Shown: positions 63,900-64,000 of the stretch, in pieces
Layout of the letters: the number at the start of each line of letters is the position of its first letter
How positions within the stretch are numbered: position 1 is the stretch's first letter
From: Notolepis coatsorum
Taxonomy: Eukaryota; Chordata; Actinopteri; Aulopiformes; Paralepididae
Reading direction: 5' to 3'
Length of the DNA stretch: 64,000 bases
NCBI GenBank assembly: GCA_963971535.1
Contig: OZ020589.1
Span: 95,724,324-95,788,323 of the forward strand
Notes under the pieces: generated by a model
The model's input: only the letters and a program-made list of their open reading frames with translations
What the model was told of the DNA's origin: nothing
Databases searched by the model: none
Program-made: the position numbers and the translations under genes

Positions 63900-64000
63900 C
63901 TGAACAGACACAAAAGGTTAGGAAAAACCAGGGAAACTCAGAACACCTCATTCAGAAAGATGCTACACACACCACTACAGCACAACTACATGAACAGAGA
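63900..64000. other. ccdc130 intron, right edge of window
   Basis: It contains the acceptor at its left edge and nothing else recognised. The gene continues beyond 64,000. Confidence 0.6.

Overview
The window is vertebrate nuclear DNA, almost certainly from a teleost fish. It holds parts of two interrupted minus-strand protein-coding genes, an intact Ty1/copia retrotransposon, a degenerate DIRS element, several LINE families, tRNA-derived SINEs, and many non-autonomous hAT elements. The mobile-element mix (DIRS, copia, CR1/Rex1-like LINEs, L2-like LINEs, hAT with 8-bp target duplications, PIF-Harbinger, TTAA elements) is typical of fish. The host genes have spliceosomal introns with GT-AG borders. 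Species cannot be named from the sequence alone.

Gene 1 (about 183 to 21,462, minus) is a multi-exon C2H2 zinc-finger gene. Its terminal exon (183-1168) codes seven complete fingers and one incomplete finger. An upstream exon at 10,365-10,640 codes tandem acidic/Lys repeats and joins it in phase. A third, less certain exon lies at 21,359-21,462. The introns are filled with nested transposons, up to three or four levels deep (5,725-8,994; 12,417-14,457; 15,182-18,219).

Region 22-35 kb is mostly retroelements. It has a broken Rex1/CR1-like LINE (22.6-26.8 kb) interrupted by a hAT element, a solo LTR and a SINE. A second LINE family ('LINE-A') is present as several 3' tails and one broken reverse transcriptase. 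SINEs, a long foldback element and another hAT composite follow.

Gene 2 (35,916 to beyond 64,000, minus) is ccdc130, also called yju2b, a YJU2/CWC16-family splicing-associated protein. Five exons are visible (63,839-63,899; 62,281-62,423; 58,605-58,777; 43,539-43,677; 35,916-36,442). All phases match and the conserved protein can be followed to its stop codon. Only the N-terminal part lies outside the window.

The most unusual structure is in the ccdc130 introns. Two of them start directly at the 5' splice site with a minisatellite whose repeat unit contains the splice-donor region itself. After exon 63,839-63,899, about 26 copies of the last 26 exon bases plus donor are repeated. After exon 43,539-43,677, about 15 copies of a 31-bp unit contain the donor context. 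Other arrays in the same gene (36-bp, 30-bp, 11-bp, GA/CT) carry acceptor-like pyrimidine-AG motifs on the sense strand. These arrays also hold most of the large insertions: the copia element, a foldback MITE, the DIRS element, three hAT elements and an L2 fragment.

The copia element (37,944-42,717) has two 169-bp LTRs that look identical, a 5-bp target duplication and one uninterrupted 1,420-residue Gag-Pol frame. Its primer-binding site is complementary to the initiator tRNA-Met 3' end and contains the gag start codon.
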